This document shows, in pieces, positions 19,800 through 31,499 of a stretch of DNA of 64,000 bases (positions are counted from its first letter, which is position 1; each line of letters starts with the position of its first letter). The stretch is from Diphasiastrum complanatum (taxonomy: Eukaryota; Streptophyta; Lycopodiopsida; Lycopodiales; Lycopodiaceae): positions 22,160,422-22,224,421 of the forward strand of contig CM055109.1 in NCBI GenBank assembly GCA_029204225.1. The letters run 5' to 3'. Below the pieces are notes generated by a model. That model saw only the letters and a list, made by a program, of their open reading frames with translations, was not told the origin of the DNA and made no database searches. A program made the translations under genes and the position numbers.

Positions 19800-20553
19800 A
19801 AGTCTTGTAATTTCTTTAGCTATTCTTCCAAGCATTGGATCTTATTGCTGAGGACAACCATTTGCGACGTGGCATGTTTTTGTAGTTACTACGCCTCTCA
19901 GTCTGGACTGCCTTTAACTTTTGCCCCAATTGTTGGTATGTTGAACGTGGAATTACCATGCCCTCCGGAATAGGAAGTGGAGCAATTCGTTGAAAATCAA
20001 TCTGAGTGATTTGTCCCATCATAGCGGCACATAATTCTTGGTTGAAACTAGTTTCTGCATTCAAGAGTTGTTGGAGCTGGCTTAGTTGTGTGTCTTCTGG
20101 TTGAACTATGCTTGAAGCTGGTCCATACACTCTTGAATTTGGTCCATTTGGTCGAAAGTGAGTTCTTCGTCCCGACGTGCGAGTGCTGCTTGCTCGTTGG
20201 CTTCCTTTACTACTACTTGTGTCGCATCTTGTAGTTGTTTGGTCAGCACAAGATTTTCTTGAAGCATCGTGTTCCAGTGTGATTCTTAATCAGCGTTTGA
20301 CTGGGCAAGATATGTCTATGCGTTATGATTTGCCCATATTGCTTTTTTGCAGAGGGAAGCTGCTCCCAAGGACCCAGGTAAGGAAGGAGTTCATATCCAT
20401 CCAGAAGTGTGGAGGAATATTAATAAATGGAGAAATATTAGTGAATGGAGGGACGTAGGTTTTGCATTGTGGGGAGAGTTGTGAAGAGCTAGCTTGATCT
20501 CGGAAGGGAACAGCGGGTGGGGGTTGAGTGGCGACAGAAGGTGTGGAAGACAT
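19800..20553 (-). pseudogene. Remnant of a coiled-coil, Pro-rich protein, possibly gag-like
   Basis: The N-terminal frame begins at 20553 (MSSTPSVATQPP..., Pro/Ser rich, then 'PPHFWMDMNSF') and stops near 20326. A different frame near 20130-20280 reads as a helical stretch ('MLQENLVLTKQLQDATQ', 'EANEQAALARRDEEL'). The frame 19816-20130 continues with 'EDTQLSQLQQLLNAETSF' and 'CAAMMGQITQID'. At least two frame changes separate these. The helical pattern fits a retroelement capsid-like protein, but no zinc knuckle or pol follows, so the identity is open. Confidence 0.35.
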
Positions 20554-21427
20554 GGTGGTAACGATAGTTTGTAGGAGTTGAGCAGCGCAGAGTCAAAATT
20601 AAAATCAAATGTGGAGGAGGAGGTTGTAGTGATGATGAGGGGTGGTAATCTGGGGATAGGGGTAATAAAGAAATAGAAATGGTGATTGGAGGGAAGGAAG
20701 TAGTGACAGTGATGGAGGGTGGGGTGGACAGGAGAACCGCAATGGTGGTTGTGACCATTGTGGCATCGAGTGAGGCTGCCTAATTCGCTTAGGTTATTGT
20801 CGAAATCTGCTTCTATATTGATAGGTTTGCTGTTGTGGTGACTGTTGCTGGAGAGGCCATACTGGTGAGAATGGCTGCTAGTTGAGCGAAGTACTGCGCT
20901 ACCAATGTGTGGTCAAAGGTGCCCGAATCTTTTCCCCCAAAGCCATATATGGAACTTCTCAATTCTCTTCTAGCCCTTATATCTAGCAATCAACACATAT
21001 AATGTAGAAATCTTGATCCACCCTCAATCTAATGACTCTTGCCACTTCCTAAGATTGAAACACACTCTAATGAAGTTCAATAATCTCACAAAATAGAGAT
21101 CCAATCAAAATTAGGGTTTTGAAAATATCACAAAAAATTGAATATTCAAATTCTACATGCAATTGCCTAAAAATTGATATATAATTTTGTAGCCTCAAGT
21201 GAGACCTTCCTAATGCATCCAAAATCGGATTTTTCTAGTAAGTTTAGTGTGAAATCGGAATTCCTCAAGTTCAGTAACCTAAAATGAGTTTTGATCTACA
21301 AAAGATCCAATCTACATATGCAAGAAACTCGATTTTTGGGTAGAAGTCAATCTAGCATGCTCTAGCATTGATATCTTCACCAAATCCTTGATAGATGTGT
21401 TTGATCCTTTCATAACCTACAGCACAA

Positions 21428-21439
21428 GCTTTGATACCA
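21428..21439 (-). other. Primer-binding site, one mismatch
   Basis: Minus strand TGGTATCAAAGC: one G-to-A change from the initiator tRNA-Met site. It abuts the LTR end. Confidence 0.75.
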
Positions 21440-22088
21440 TGTGAAGAATTTGCGATCAATCAAGATCCAAATCCATAACTTGATCTTTGGTTAGAAATAG
21501 ATCAACTCTACCAATGTTGCCAATGTGAAAAAATCAACATCTACTTAATGAAAGACATGCAAACTCACTAAGAACCTGATCGAACATCAACCATAAGATA
21601 TGATAAAGTTGTTGTCCGTACAAAAAATGGTAAGCTATTGTATTTCACGCGTGTGGATCCAAAAATAGCATAAATAAGCATTCTACACACAAGATTGCAA
21701 GATATCACCAATATAGTGCACCAATGGATAGATGAACCCAAGAGAACCATGTATAAGCATGAAATGATATAAGAGAGAGAGAGAAAATGTCTTCTCTTCC
21801 CACAAGTTACATCCTCTTATAACAAGTCCAAATCTAATTTCAAACTTTGGTTTCCCTCCATAATAAAAAACCCTACTATTATTGTGACTAGATTCAATAT
21901 CTCGACTACTCAAATTGAATCTACCAAAAACTCATGTACTATACTTTCCCACACTTTTCAAAAGTGTTTATTCAAATGCTTTTAGACTATATAACTTTGA
22001 AAAGTCAAACTCTAAGTCTAATATGAAAATTGGCCTCAATTGCCAAATAATATGACCAAAATAGCAAAAGTAATTGAAATTTCTCACA
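21440..22088 (-). repeat. Family A 5' LTR (649 bp)
   Basis: Begins TGTGAGAAATTTC and ends AATTCTTCACA on the minus strand. It is diverged from the 7924 and 41128 copies, so it is older. The G-box palindrome has changed to CACGCGTGTG at about 21647. Confidence 0.8.
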
Positions 22089-22370
22089 TTATGTGCCACC
22101 TACTTGGGTAATAGACTTGCTTGTAGTCTATTGATGGAAAAACATCTTCTGAGATGATGTATGGAAAAAAGTGTTGTTTGAAAAATGTTAGAATTTTTGG
22201 TTTTTATGTATACACATGAAATTAGAAGCAAAGAGGATGCTAACTCATTGATTGGCATGATAGACATGGTGAATCAAGCAAAGGTTATAGAATCCTTATA
22301 ATTCCTTCTTCCAATAAGATTTTAATGTCATGAGATGTAATCTATATCAAGCTAAATTTCAATCTAATGT
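22089..22370 (+). pseudogene. copia integrase C-terminal fragment
   Basis: Readable in two frames: 'YLGNRLACSLL', then 'TSSEMMYGKK', 'LKNVRIFGFYVYT' and 'HEIRSKEDANSLIGMIDMV'. This corresponds to the 'TPYE...L.VFG..VYVH...R.K.D' region after the integrase core. Frame changes and stops show it is dead. The family A LTR adjoins it directly at 22088. Confidence 0.65.
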
Positions 22371-22379
22371 GGAATGTCT

Positions 22380-23671
22380 AGAATTCAGTTTAGACTCTTC
22401 TTGTAAACTCCTACATCATATCTAAACACTAGTTCACAAGAACGAGTTAGACGATAAGATCTGTCAGTCTGTATATATACAATACATCAGAATAAGACAG
22501 TTCAACCAGCTGTTTAAACTAAATAGGATCACAACGCTTAGTGCATATCTACTATGAATCATTTTTTGACACAAAATTACTATTCGTGATCTGATCGATG
22601 TACTACAACAAGCTTAGTTTACAGATTCTCTATTGTGTTTACATGCAAATCTAGTCATTGTTGAGTGCTCGTTCAATCTTTTCTCTCTCTATATCTGATA
22701 TTGTCGTTCCATTAATTAACATAGAATATCCATCGAAGTTTGCACGGTTGTCACAGACGCCTAATTATTCACACTCTTCATGGTTGTCTACAACACCTAC
22801 CTAGATATTCTACTAAGTTAAGTGAATGTTCTAAGCAAACATCTAAATCTCGATAGTTCGATTTGATCATGTAAGGCTCTTTTTGGGCAAGGGATTGGTC
22901 TAGCCCAAATGTCCTAAAAGAAGAAGGGCCCACACAGCCTTTACATCAGTGATCGAGGAAAACAACTTCCAATCCTAAGGGTCCGTTCGACCACCTCGTG
23001 CTCCTCCTACCAATGGAAGTTTTCCTGGCTCCTAGGAGTATAGTTAGATGAGGGAATTTCAGTACCTTGGATGGTCATAATCCATACCATCAAATCTAGA
23101 TCTATGATTCCTAGATCCAACTTAGAGCGTCCATTAATGTCGAGGTCTCTAGGGCTCTAAGGCACTGCCTCTCGTTCGTTAAGGCCATACACCTTGGCTG
23201 TAACTTGTAGTGTCTTTAAGTGATAAGGGCCAACCTTTAAATATAGGACCATGACTTCCAGCAAAGTGCGGTCTTAAAGTGTAAGCACATGCACCTAAAG
23301 AAAATCTTGGTATTGGTGCTTGTCCATACGCTAACAATTTTGATGATTCGGTCTCACAGTCACTGCATGGGTGTTGTGGGGTGATAAATTATACACATTG
23401 CTCTGTTTAGTGAGCTGCCGACCGTCAGGCCTAGGTATTTCACTAGACAAATATGGTAGTGGGTGTGACTAGTGCGACACTTAGGCATAGTTCTGCCGTG
23501 GTTGGTGGACTACCCGCTCTTGTGTTTCAAAGAGGTCGGGCCCGTTTAACTCACTCTCAATCGCCTCAGTAATATGTAGGTAATGCGAGAAATAGCTCAA
23601 CTGTAACAAGTCGACAAACTGTGAAACAAGATAGTGTGTGGTTTTATTATCGTAGGTACTAAGCAAATAAG
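22380..23671. other. No gene; dispersed repeat block at about 22555-22810
   Basis: 22555-22810 aligns in blocks with 34484-34735 (shared 'CAGATTCTCTATT', 'GACGCCTAATT', 'CTTCATGGTTGTCT'), so both are copies of one repeat, possibly an LTR. The rest shows no coding frame. Confidence 0.5.
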
Positions 23672-23676
23672 AATCG

Positions 23677-24533
23677 GGGTCTTGACATTCTGTGAGTAAA
23701 TTTTTTGCGAGTTTTGTGAGTTTCTTTCATGACATGCTCCAACAAAATGGTAGCATATGTTTTGCTACTCTTTTGATGCCACTACCGTGATTTTTTAAGA
23801 ACAAGAATTGTGGTTTGATGCATACTTAAAAAATTGACTATCCATCAAATTCTAAATAGGTCCATCACAAAATACTTTGTTACAATATAGGTTCACTTTT
23901 ATTTTAAAAAAAAACTGTTCTTGAAGTTGTAAAAGCTAGCATGTCGGCGTGCTAGCCTGCAAATTTTTTATTTCAAAAAACTTTTTTTGAAAAACTTTTT
24001 GAAAAAATCAATTTCTTTTTGGAGTTGATTCGGCTAGCATAGTAAATTATAAATTAGAAAAGCTATTCTGACACATTTGAGAACCAAATTTTGAGTAAAA
24101 ACATTAATCTCAAAACATAGTAAGCAGACGTGCTAAGTAAAACAACTAAAAAAGAAATTTACAACTTTTAAAGATACGCCGACGTGCTATATGAAATGAG
24201 CATTTTTTTTTTGCAGCCAACCAAGATAGCACACCTACGTCCTATATGAAATGACAAAAAAAATTTGCAGCCAACCCAGATAGCATGCCGGCGTGCTAAG
24301 CGGTATGCCGTGAAAAAAAAAAATCTGATGGGCTATCTGGGTTGGCTGCAAAAAATAATTAATTTAAAATTTCTTTTACTTAGTGGGATCTTTAACTATG
24401 TACAAAACCACACTCTTGATAATCAACATTGAAGTAGTACCAAAAAAAGGGTGACACACCATGTGCTATCTTTTTGTTGAATGACATCAAGAAAGAAACT
24501 CGCAAAAAATATACTCGCAAAATGCAAAGGCCC
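23677..24533. mobile_element. 857-bp terminal-inverted-repeat element with internal palindromes
   Basis: Ends GGGTCTT.../...AAGGCCC are flanked by AATCG on both sides (23672-23676 and 24534-24538), a 5-bp target duplication. Imperfect terminal inverted repeats extend inward at least ~55 bp ('TTTTTTGCGAGT', 'TTTCTTTC', 'CAACAAAA' shared after reversing one end). There is no transposase frame. The interior holds repeats of a short palindromic module (TAGCAYGYCGGCGTGCTA-like at 23938 and 24281) and a 21-bp perfect inverted repeat at 24264-24284 / 24332-24352. The superfamily is not assigned; 5-bp duplications with GGG ends do not fit the common plant families well. Confidence 0.6.
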
Positions 24534-24539
24534 AATCGA

Positions 24540-24700
24540 AAGTTACCTCACGTGAGACGGAAAGCCAAAGCCGATGTGCCCCAAGTCATGAGTGCCCTTC
24601 ACATTTAGTATTTCAGTGCCCTCACGGCCATTTGGATTCCTTGTAGGTGTCACACTAAGTGTGTGGTAGAAGGCCCCCTTTCTCTCAGCCATTAAGACAA
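24540..24700 (-). pseudogene. Possible host exon with glyoxalase-I-like motif (weak)
   Basis: The minus-strand reading 'NPNGREGTE', 'KGTHDLGHIGFGFPSHV' loosely follows the glyoxalase I pattern GTE...KG.H...GHIG...P.V. The reading ends at ...CACGTGAG|GTAACT near 24548, a good splice-donor context, with a pyrimidine-rich stretch and AG upstream at ~24695. No neighbouring exon could be found, and the similarity is short. The TIR element sits 10-15 bases into the putative intron. It may be a real exon, a relic or coincidence. Confidence 0.25.
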
Positions 24701-24825
24701 AGAAGAGAAAAACAATAATAAAACTGTAATATACATTCCAAACTCCCGTGCTGTGAAGGCTATCCAAGATGTGTGGTAGCTTGCACGTTCTATCCCAACA
24801 ACAAAAGAAAAGCCTATGCCTCACT

Positions 24826-27800
24826 GCAAGGGTCCTTGCAATCTGTGGGTTGTACCCTTCTGAAATACTCTAAAACGTCCAATAAGCAAGTTCACCAAGA
24901 CAGTGAGACACTGCACACAGGTTCACAGTACGCCCACAGAGTTTTGCACGGAGAGGCCGACGCAGACACATAGATAAAGGTCTGCAGCTTGTGTACAAAT
25001 AGCAAAGCAGATCTTCACGTGTTGCAGGAGCCGAACCAGGTCCCATTGGGCTTATGAAATGTTTGAGAATAAACCCACAACAACGAACTTCCGTCACCCG
25101 TATGGCATTTGCAAGAAACACCATAGCTGTAGCTAGTGAAAAATTGTAAGAGAGGTTCCATTATATATATTGGGCAGTATATATATTGATGAGAGGTTCC
25201 ATTATAGAGCAGCTTGAGTGGATATGGTTTACTTTGAGCATTCTAACTTGGTCAGATTCATTGCCTCTCCTGACACAAGCGAAGTTCAGAAGCCTCCTTT
25301 AGTTGGTAGTGCTGAAAATCTGATCGGTGTAACGTGTTTCGAACCCAGGTGTACCAGAACCTGCAAAATTCTGGTATCTCTTCAACCTACAATCTTCCAA
25401 GCAACAACACCATGCAGGACACAAACTCTAGTGAAATAAGACAGCATGGTTGCTATTGCTCTTTCATGGGGGTATGCTCATCAGTTGTGAAATCGATCGT
25501 GAACCAACTAGTGATAATGCCTCCTACGTCGACCAAATATGTAGCAATGCGAACAGTGTTTACATTAAGTGTATCATCATGAAGGCAGATAAAATGCCAT
25601 TCTTAATTGCAATAATATTTGTCTTAATAAAGTCTACTCCTTTTTTTATGGCACGCACGTATCAGACATGAGGCGCACTCCACAGACAGCAGAGAACAGG
25701 ATGGAATGCAGTAGCGCAGGTGCAAAATCGCTTCACAGCAACTTGCCCCTGCTCATAACAGTGACCAGCGAGCTCCAAAGAATTGGCAGGTCAAGGTGCT
25801 AGTATTCCATAGTGAGGCTGGACTTAGCCGTCACAGATCAGAGAACAGCCAGCGTTGAGATCAACCGCTACCTTCCGATCCATCTAGCAGCACACATACC
25901 TGCCTCACCACCAATTGAAGGTAGTGCTCCTCAGAACCTGAGTTCATTCAAACCCATTTCAAAGATGGGTAGATGGCTGCGTAGGTACCCACCACTATTT
26001 GACAGCTTAGATTCCGCTGCTCCAGCAGAGGTTCAATGGCCCCAACAGAGATTCAGTGGCCTAGTAGAGATTCAGCGAACTCCAGCAGACTGTTTGCATT
26101 CTATGTGGATCTAGAACAATGGAAGCAAATACTTTTTATTTTCCTTACAGAGCAGCTTAGCTTTAGTAGGATCCAACGAACAGTTCCTTCAAATTGTAAG
26201 TTTTGAATTCAGCTAGAACAAAAAGTCAGTATTCAAAAAGCTTGTTCCTTCAACAGTTGTATTGCTTTTTCATTTTTGTCTCTCAAAGCAGCTTCGCTTG
26301 CAGAGAATCAAATAGGCTATTCCTTCAAACTCTGAGCTCTGACTTCATCAGTTGGGAAAAACCACAGAAATAAACAAGTGTTGTTGCTCGTTCCCCGGAA
26401 CTCAACGACTCACTAAACAAAATATGTCTTCGTGCACTCCCACATGAAGATGAAAATGCAATTACCACAACATACACATCTCTTCTCTTCTAACTTCAAG
26501 AACAAGGGAGCTCCACACCTTCACTCTTATCACCCCTCACGTGACAAAAGGTTGGCACTCTCTCAAAGCCCACTCTCTCACACTAAATGCAACCTTACAA
26601 GATAACTAATTCACCATAAGTTCCCAATACATGCATCACGCACCCAACACACAAAACAAACAACACTGTTAAACTCAACAACATTGGATTAACATACCTC
26701 GCAAACCATCTCTCTCAACAAAGCAAACAAGCAATGCTTATCAAGATACAAGCCATTTCCCTCACTCTCACTCTCTCAAGGCAAGACAACACTCAACCCT
26801 CTATGCTTTTAACAATCAATCGCCCAACAATCTTGCAATAATAGCAATCTTACAATCATCCAAATCAATCACCATGCCAACCACCCAAACTCTAACAGTC
26901 AATCAACAATGAACTCACTCCCACTCTCTAAAAATGCAAGCATAACTCCTAACAATTCTCTAACATCCAACAAGCAACTAACCATCCATCAATCCACAAG
27001 TGCAAAAAAAAATCTCTTCCTACTAACAATGCATCAAGAGCAAGCATCCATCAAAGGGCAAAAATAACCATTACTAACAATAGAGTTACCAACATTAACC
27101 ACTATGAGCAACAAGCATAAAAAATACTATGCTCAACCCATATTATCCAATCCCACACCCACTTAAATACAAAGAGGCTCCTCCTCTTTGTACTAAATCC
27201 CCAATGGTCCCCCAATTTTCATGCACAGCCCTTCTTGCCACATGTCCATCCCTCTTTGGAAGGTTGCCCAAGTTGAAAGGTTCCAAGTTGGCTTCCCATT
27301 GAATAGCATGTGCTTTGGAGGGTGGTGGAATTGAAAATGGGCCTTGGTCAAGTCTTCCAAACTAAGTGGGTGTACCCTTTTCTAGCGTTTTCCTAGCTTC
27401 CAAGGCCCCTTCTCCATTATTATCCAAATTTCATCTCTTGTCAACCCTTATTTTTCTAGGTGGTCTCCATTTTTTTTAGCACCAGAATTGGCCTTTTCTT
27501 GGCTTTCTCAGGTAGCGTGCATAGGTTGGCTGTTTTGTTGATTTTTTGCTCTGCTAGATTATTGGCTTGGCCCGCACATTTTGATTAGTGCGCAAAATTT
27601 GCCGATGCTTTATTGTTAGGCATTTTTCAATTTCTTGACACTGTCTCACAATTTTTTTGGTCCCTTTATTAAACAAATTTTTCTCCCATTGCAGGTCTTT
27701 CTGTCTACACTGTCTTTTGCGACATTCATGATTTGGAATTTCTTTGGTGGACCCGTTTCCCTGAAAAATACAGGGTAATTGTATTTTAATAAAAAATAAA

Positions 27801-28050
27801 TCAGTACATGGAAAATCTAGCCTGACAATGATAGCTATTACAATTCGCGTAACCGGGCCAATTTTAAGGCCATAAAATATTTTACGGGCCATTTATAAGG
27901 CTGCAAACTTTTCTCCAGCCACATTTTGAGTGGGCTGAAACCCATTTCTATAGGCAATGTTATGCTAGTTTGTCTCTAATAGTTGGGTTTTACGAGCTGA
28001 TTTTTTTAGAGTTTTGCAAAAATTGACTTTAATATTAGCGCAATTTTTTG
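24826..28050. other. No recognisable gene
   Basis: Base composition is somewhat richer in GC at 24830-26110. A short direct repeat GAGAGGTTCCATTATA occurs at about 25151 and 25190. 26150-26220 and 26285-26352 are weakly similar. The 100-codon frame at 25812-26114 has no domain. 27845-27960 resembles 35985-36095 ('ACCGGGCCA', 'AGCCACATTTTG'), a dispersed repeat upstream of copia debris in both places. Confidence 0.4.
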
Positions 28051-28162
28051 TGTGGAAATATCAGCTAATAGATCCTTAAATTTATTACTATTATTTTATT
28101 TTGAGTGGGAGACAAGTTCGGGCTCACTTTCGTTGTCTTATCGAACTACGTCACACCTTCCC

Positions 28163-28264
28163 AACAAGAGTGGTGTCAGAGCAAGCTCGAATTACCAACA
28201 AGAGTGGTGTCAGAGCAGGCTCGAATTACCAACAAGAGTGGTGTCAGAGCAGGTTCGAATTACC
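28163..28264 (+). repeat. 34-bp unit repeated three times, each with a primer-binding site
   Basis: Units at 28163-28196, 28197-28230 and 28231-28264 each contain TGGTGTCAGAGC, a variant of the initiator tRNA-Met primer site, inside AACAAGAG...AAGCTCGAATTACC. The three copies are almost identical, so the amplification is recent relative to the decayed gag that follows. Confidence 0.85.
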
Positions 28265-28299
28265 AATCAAATTCACGATTATTATTTTTATTTCTTAGA

Positions 28300-29690
28300 T
28301 TATTCTTTGATCATGAAATGTTCAATCTTAGAGATCTGATCATTAAGTTCAACGAAGATTATTTCCACATGTGAAAATTCAAAATGAGGATGATATTGAT
28401 CGAGAAAAGACTATGGGAATATATCAATGGTTCGATAGCCAAATTGGCTGAACCTAAATTGTTGACTGCTTGAGAAACAAAAGATGACAAAGCTTTAGCC
28501 ATTGTATCTCTGAATCTAAAAGATTCCCAAATAGCTCATGTAGCTGATTGTTCCACTTCCAAATAAGCATAAGACATTCTGACTAGTTTATACAAAACGA
28601 CAAATGTGTCGACTCGTCTCTTTTTGAAAAAAAAAAATTCCTATTGCTCAAGATGAGTGAGGGAACTTGAGTCAGTGATCACCTAAATGATTTCAAATAG
28701 CTATTTAATTAGCTAGCTATAGTACGTTCGCCGATCTTGGATGAAGATGCAAACATCCAATCTTCCTCCCTCTTACAACAATTTAGTATTGCTCTTGAGC
28801 AATACTCTTGAGTTGTGTCTTCAGAAGTTGACAATCTATTATAGGAAGAAGTAAGAAGGAAGAGCTTATCCTCTTAGAACAACAAGACAATTGTCTTGTA
28901 TTCAAATAAGCAATAGTCCCAGAGGAAGAAGAATTCAAAGGCTGAGCACACTAATTCTAACCAGCAACAACAAAAGAAGTCCAAGATTAGAATCTTTTGA
29001 AAATACTATAAGAGAACCAATCACGACATCAAAGATTGTTGGGTTCTCAAACACAATGAAGCAAAGAAGAAGATGCAACAACAACAAGATGGAGGTCCAG
29101 ATTCTGCCTAAACATGAGATCCAATAGTGTTGATGGTACAAGACTTGTAAAGTAGGAATACCCACCAATGGTATCTCGATTCAGGAGCACATGACTCCAT
29201 GCAAGAGCTTATTCAAAGATCTCACAATTTCTAATTTTGAAGTATATATACTTTGGAGACTCAAGTTCTCACAAGATCCAAGGTCAAGGGTCTATTCACC
29301 TTCAATTTTCAGATGGTATTTCAATAATAGTTTTTGATGTACTTTAGGTACCAAAATTAACAAAGAATCTATTGTCTATTAGTAAGATCACATATCATGG
29401 CTATAGAGCTTTGTTTAATTCTAAGTGATGTACCATCCTAGATGAACATTCTAATGAAATTCTCTCTAGAAACAAAGAAGAAAATTTGGATATCGTGAGT
29501 CACTAACATGCACTTACAATGAATGTGAGTAATTCTAATTTCCAATTATGGCATGAATGACTAGGACACTTGAATCCAAGAGCTATCTTGTACATGCATC
29601 AAGGATATGAGCTTAAATGTTGCCTCCATAGACACTCGAGATGTTTGTCGTGCTTACTAGAAAAATAGCCTAGATCAAGATTTTCCAAAG
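28300..29690 (+). pseudogene. Heavily decayed copia gag-protease
   Basis: From ~28316 the readings 'KFKMRMILIEKRLWEYING', 'DDKALAIVSLNLKDSQIAHV' and 'DILTSLYKTTNVSTRLFLKKK' form a gag of the UBN2 type. A degenerate zinc knuckle is near 28997 ('YERTNHDIKDC'). Protease 'WYLDSGAHDSM' is at about 29166-29198, followed by GAG-pre-like text to ~29690. Many stops and frame changes. It is a different copia lineage from families A-C: the protease has WYLDSGA rather than WWIDSG. Confidence 0.65.
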
Positions 29691-29710
29691 GCCAAGTCAC
29701 TAGAGCTAAG

Positions 29711-30310
29711 TGTGAAAAAAATGGCCTATTTTGGCAAATCTAGCCATGTAGAACTTTGTAAATATTGTGTATAATTGGGTTCCACACATGGAAGGCCAAG
29801 ATGCCATGTGGCAACCCACTCCTAATGTAGGTTAGGTCAAGTCAAGAGATCTAGAGTTGGTCATGTCTATTTGGTGGTCATCCCTACTTTATAGGACCTA
29901 CACCTAAGTTTAAGGTGAAAATTTGACCAACTAGCTATCTACCAAGCATAACTCTAGGATCTAGGCTAGGGTTTCATTTTAGGGCAAGAAGAGTGAGTTA
30001 AGATCCTTATTACATGCTGGAAATCCACCTAACTTCAAGAAGGAAGTCGAATTTGCTATGTATTCCAAGCTCTCATAGTGAGAATATAGAATACTTTTTG
30101 GAGCTCATTGGCAATCTCAAGCTTGTTCACTATGTACATTGAGTTTTTGTGATCCAAATGAAACCAAATCGATTTCTACTTATTTATCAGGTTGAAGGCC
30201 GTACTAAATCCTGTATTACACACGTGTGGGCTCGGGTTTCATCAATGCTTTTGATTGTTAATGCTTGTTGTTTGTCAAATTGCCAATCAACTTTTTGATG
30301 ACTAGTTTTT
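29711..30310 (+). repeat. copia family C LTR, second copy (approximate)
   Basis: It resembles 14110-14715 in several blocks and likely starts at TGTGAAAA (29711). CACACGTGTG at 30219-30228. No primer site follows; instead a minus-strand gag/protease adjoins it near 30340, so this copy is truncated at its 3' end. Confidence 0.55.
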
Positions 30311-30339
30311 TGATAGATTGTTAAGCAAGCTCCTTTGAT

Positions 30340-31490
30340 GCCATGAATTCCATTGCTTGAAGATTAGAATGGCCTAATCTTTTGTGTCAAAGCTCCACTT
30401 GAGTCAACTCCTCCCTAACCATATTCACACTTTCAATGGCCACATTAGCATCCAGCTTAAAAAGCCTTCCTTGCTTAATGCCACTAGCTATGCACTTATC
30501 ACTTTTCAAGACAGAACACACTCCATTCTTGAAATGTACATCTAGTCCATTCTCCATTAGTTGACCAACGCTAATCAAGTTTTTTGTAATGAATGGAACA
30601 TACAAAACATTATCAAGATCTATCCTCTTAGCATAATGGAATAGATCCTATGCCATCTATCTTACATTCTTGATCACTAGCAGTGTAGATTGACTTCTTA
30701 GAATCATTACAAGAAAGTAGAGTAGCAAAATAATGCTTGTTGAATGACATGTGGGAGACAGCCCCACTATCAATCCACCATGTCTCTTGGCTTGATCTTG
30801 GTGTAGATGCTACCATCAAAGATGTGTTGAAGCCATCCTCTTACTCCTCCCCTTGTGCAAGGTTGCCTTGATTTTCACTCCCTTGTGCATTCTTCTTCGT
30901 ATAACATTTGGAAGAAAAGTGTCATTTCTTCTCACAGAAGAAACACTTAAGCTTGGATTTGTTCTTTGGAAGGATAGATCCTCCATCCTTTGCCTCGGCC
31001 TCCTTGCCTTGGAACTTCTTGAATGGATGAGTCTTCTTCTTGCCTTTTGATGTGAAGTTTGCTTTCTCATCACCATTATGTAGTGACAAGGACCCCATTC
31101 TTGTTTTGAGGTGTAGAATCCTGCTCTCCTCGGCCACAAAAACATTATGCAACTTATCAATTGATGGAAGTTGGCCTTGAATAGCAAAAGATTGAACTAG
31201 ATTAGAGAACTCATCACCTAATCCATTCAAAATTACTTGTACTAGTTCATTGTCTTGGATCCTCTCTCCTATAGATCCCAATTCTTTGTTCAAAGATTTT
31301 ACTCTTAGGACATACTCTTGTACATTTTCTCCACTTCCCCTCATGCTTTGCAAGATCAAGTTTCTTAGCATAGGCACTCTTGAAGTGTTATTGGGTTCTT
31401 AAATATTCTTTAGTGAATCCCAAGCCTCTTTTGATGAGGCACAAGAAGCCACCTCCTTCAAGAGGTCATTGCTTACATTCTATAATGCCT
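30340..31490 (-). pseudogene. copia family C gag-protease-GAG-pre
   Basis: Gag runs from ~31490: 'NVSNDLLKEVAS', then a stop, then frame 31377-30922 with 'VQEYVLRVKSLNKELGSI' and 'LVQVILNGLGDEFSNLVQSFAIQ'. The zinc knuckle starts 'CFFCEKK' and a stop replaces the next glycine. Protease 'WWIDSGAVSHMSFNKHYF' is in frame 30819-30628. GAG-pre 'NVLYVPFITKNLISVGQLM' follows in frame 30605-30387, with 'LWHKRLGHSN' at the end. At least three frame breaks. Sequence beyond 30340 is a plus-strand LTR, so integrase and RT are lost. Confidence 0.8.
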
Positions 31491-31499
31491 TGGCCCAAA

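Larger units (their letters stand above)
20945..22088 (-). mobile_element. copia family A, 5' end only (LTR, primer site, leader)
   Basis: Minus strand: LTR 21440-22088, primer site 21428-21439, then the leader 20945-21427, which matches 41773-42260. The leader breaks off just before where gag would begin, so all coding sequence is lost. The right flank (22089 on) is an integrase fragment of another copia on the plus strand. Confidence 0.8.

Noticed and set aside
20489-20758. Pro/Thr/Ser-rich minus-strand frame of 89 codons
   Set aside because: Low complexity, and it overlaps another frame (20323-20553) that reads more like real protein.
24540-24700. A confident call of glyoxalase I
   Set aside because: The similarity covers under 40 residues and lacks flanking exons, so it is listed only as a weak possibility.
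25812-26114. 100-codon frame in the GC-richer block as a host gene
   Set aside because: No motif, no splice context, no neighbour exon; kept only as part of the no-gene region.
27554-27892. 112-codon minus-strand open frame
   Set aside because: It overlaps a dispersed non-coding repeat (27845-27960) and has no recognisable motif.
28163-28264. CRISPR-like array
   Set aside because: The repeats are contiguous with no spacers, contain a retroelement primer site, and the DNA is plant.
28101-28374. Three overlapping plus-strand frames
   Set aside because: They arise because the 34-bp primer-site repeat cycles through all reading frames.
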